Of a stretch of 64,000 bases of DNA, positions 63,597 through 64,000 are shown piece by piece. Position 1 is the first letter of the stretch; each line of letters begins with the position of its first letter. The notes under the pieces are model-generated. The model made no database searches. It was not told the DNA's origin and saw only the letters and a program-made list of their open reading frames with translations. The translations under genes were made by a program, and so were the position numbers. The DNA is from Haliscomenobacter sp040401995 (GTDB lineage Bacteria; Bacteroidota; Bacteroidia; Chitinophagales; Saprospiraceae): positions 1 through 64,000 of the forward strand of contig JBBANM010000024.1 in the NCBI GenBank assembly GCA_040401995.1, given 5' to 3'.

Positions 63597-63902
63597 ATGA
63601 GTAACCTCCTGCAATCTTTGTTCAGCTACGTTCCAGCACCGTTGCGCAACCGGTACATTTTTGTATTGGCGGTATTTTTCTTTTGGATGATCTTCATTGA
63701 CAAACACGATGTCATTACCCAGTGGCGCCTCCAGCACACCCTGGACAAACTGCAAAAAGACAAAGCGTACTATTCCAAAAAAATCCAAGAAGCCGAACGC
63801 GAACGCAAAAACCTGGAAAAAAACGGCGAGCAATACGGCCGGGAGCGCTACTACATGAAAGAAGAAGGCGAAGATGTTTTCATCATCGAAGAAGAAAAAT
63901 AA
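63597..63902 (+). CDS. Septum formation initiator (FtsB/DivIC family)
   Basis: This 101-residue protein has one transmembrane helix (about 21-36, YIFVLAVFFFWMIFI) followed by a coiled coil (about 45-80, WRLQHTLDKLQKDKAYYSKKIQEAERERKNLEKN) and the GREKYYMKEEGEDVFIIEEE-like end. This is the layout of FtsB/DivIC, which joins FtsL and FtsQ in the divisome and activates septal peptidoglycan synthesis. A position after eno is usual in Bacteroidota. Confidence 0.9.
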   Translation: MSNLLQSLFSYVPAPLRNRYIFVLAVFFFWMIFIDKHDVITQWRLQHTLDKLQKDKAYYSKKIQEAERERKNLEKNGEQYGRERYYMKEEGEDVFIIEEEK

Positions 63903-63944
63903 TTTTCCAACATCAACCCATTCGCGGCTAAACACAAATGCCCT

Positions 63945-64000
63945 ATGTCAGTTCTCGTCAATAAGGATTCCAAAGTCATAGTACAAGGCTTTACGGGTAA
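63945..64000 (+). CDS. sucD: Succinate-CoA ligase alpha subunit, 5' end only
   Basis: The last 56 bases encode MSVLVNKDSKVIVQGFTG, the conserved start of the ADP/GDP-forming succinyl-CoA synthetase alpha subunit with its CoA-binding Rossmann glycine loop beginning at QGFTG. The gene runs off the window. Confidence 0.85.
   Translation, partial: MSVLVNKDSKVIVQGFTG

Overview
The window looks like a chromosome segment from a Bacteroidota bacterium, probably a member of the Saprospiria (Haliscomenobacter/Lewinella-like). The evidence is Bacteroidota-type promoters (-7 element TAnnTTTG) before rpsL, infA, carA and the TetR gene, weak Shine-Dalgarno sequences, an uninterrupted str-S10-spc-alpha ribosomal cluster with fusA, Bacteroidota-like protein sequences, and intergenic DNA full of palindromic repeats. 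The genus is an inference.

Layout. 0.1-6 kb: a lipoprotein metallopeptidase, then a TetR-controlled tripartite drug efflux operon (TetR, TolC, HlyD/EmrA, EmrB). 6.2-6.6 kb: a lone XisI-like gene. 6.6-16.8 kb, minus strand: one tight operon running cmr1 - ptuA - ptuB - cmr2 (cas10) - cmr3 - cmr4 - cmr5 - cmr6 - membrane-anchored ancillary protein - soluble ancillary protein. This is a type III-B CRISPR effector with a Septu pair (PtuA ATPase, PtuB HNH nuclease) placed between cmr1 and cmr2. ptuB carries an in-frame TGA. 17.1-30.9 kb: a symmetrical adaptation island bounded by two CRISPR arrays, with 46 repeats on the minus strand and 31 on the plus strand. Each array is preceded by an inverted copy of the same ~260-bp leader. 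Between them lie cas6, a SPOR-domain protein, an unknown gene, an ECF sigma factor, a retron-motif reverse transcriptase, cas1, a PD-(D/E)XK (YhcG/DUF1016) nuclease and cas2. 31.5-40.8 kb: housekeeping and miscellaneous genes (S9 peptidase, membrane protein, metallophosphoesterase, methyltransferase, TPR protein, FdhD, acyl-ACP thioesterase) and a 50-bp tandem hairpin array. 41-60.7 kb: the str-S10-spc-alpha supercluster. 60.8-64 kb: carA, eno, a DivIC/FtsB-like gene and the start of sucD.

How the defence parts fit. Both arrays are transcribed outward, away from the adaptation genes. In the orientation complementary to the crRNA, many spacers look like mRNA: about 14-15 of 75 contain a plausible start codon preceded by an AT- or A-rich leader, and the targets are often purine-rich. 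crRNAs would then be antisense to messages, as a type III RNA-targeting complex needs, and the bias fits spacer acquisition through the reverse transcriptase. Cas10 has a GGDD palm motif but no HD domain, and no CARF protein is visible. The two unrecognised genes at the end of the cmr operon, which share a similar C-terminal domain and one of which has a membrane segment, are therefore the best local candidates for a second-messenger effector. Septu would be co-expressed as a back-up module, or was until ptuB broke.
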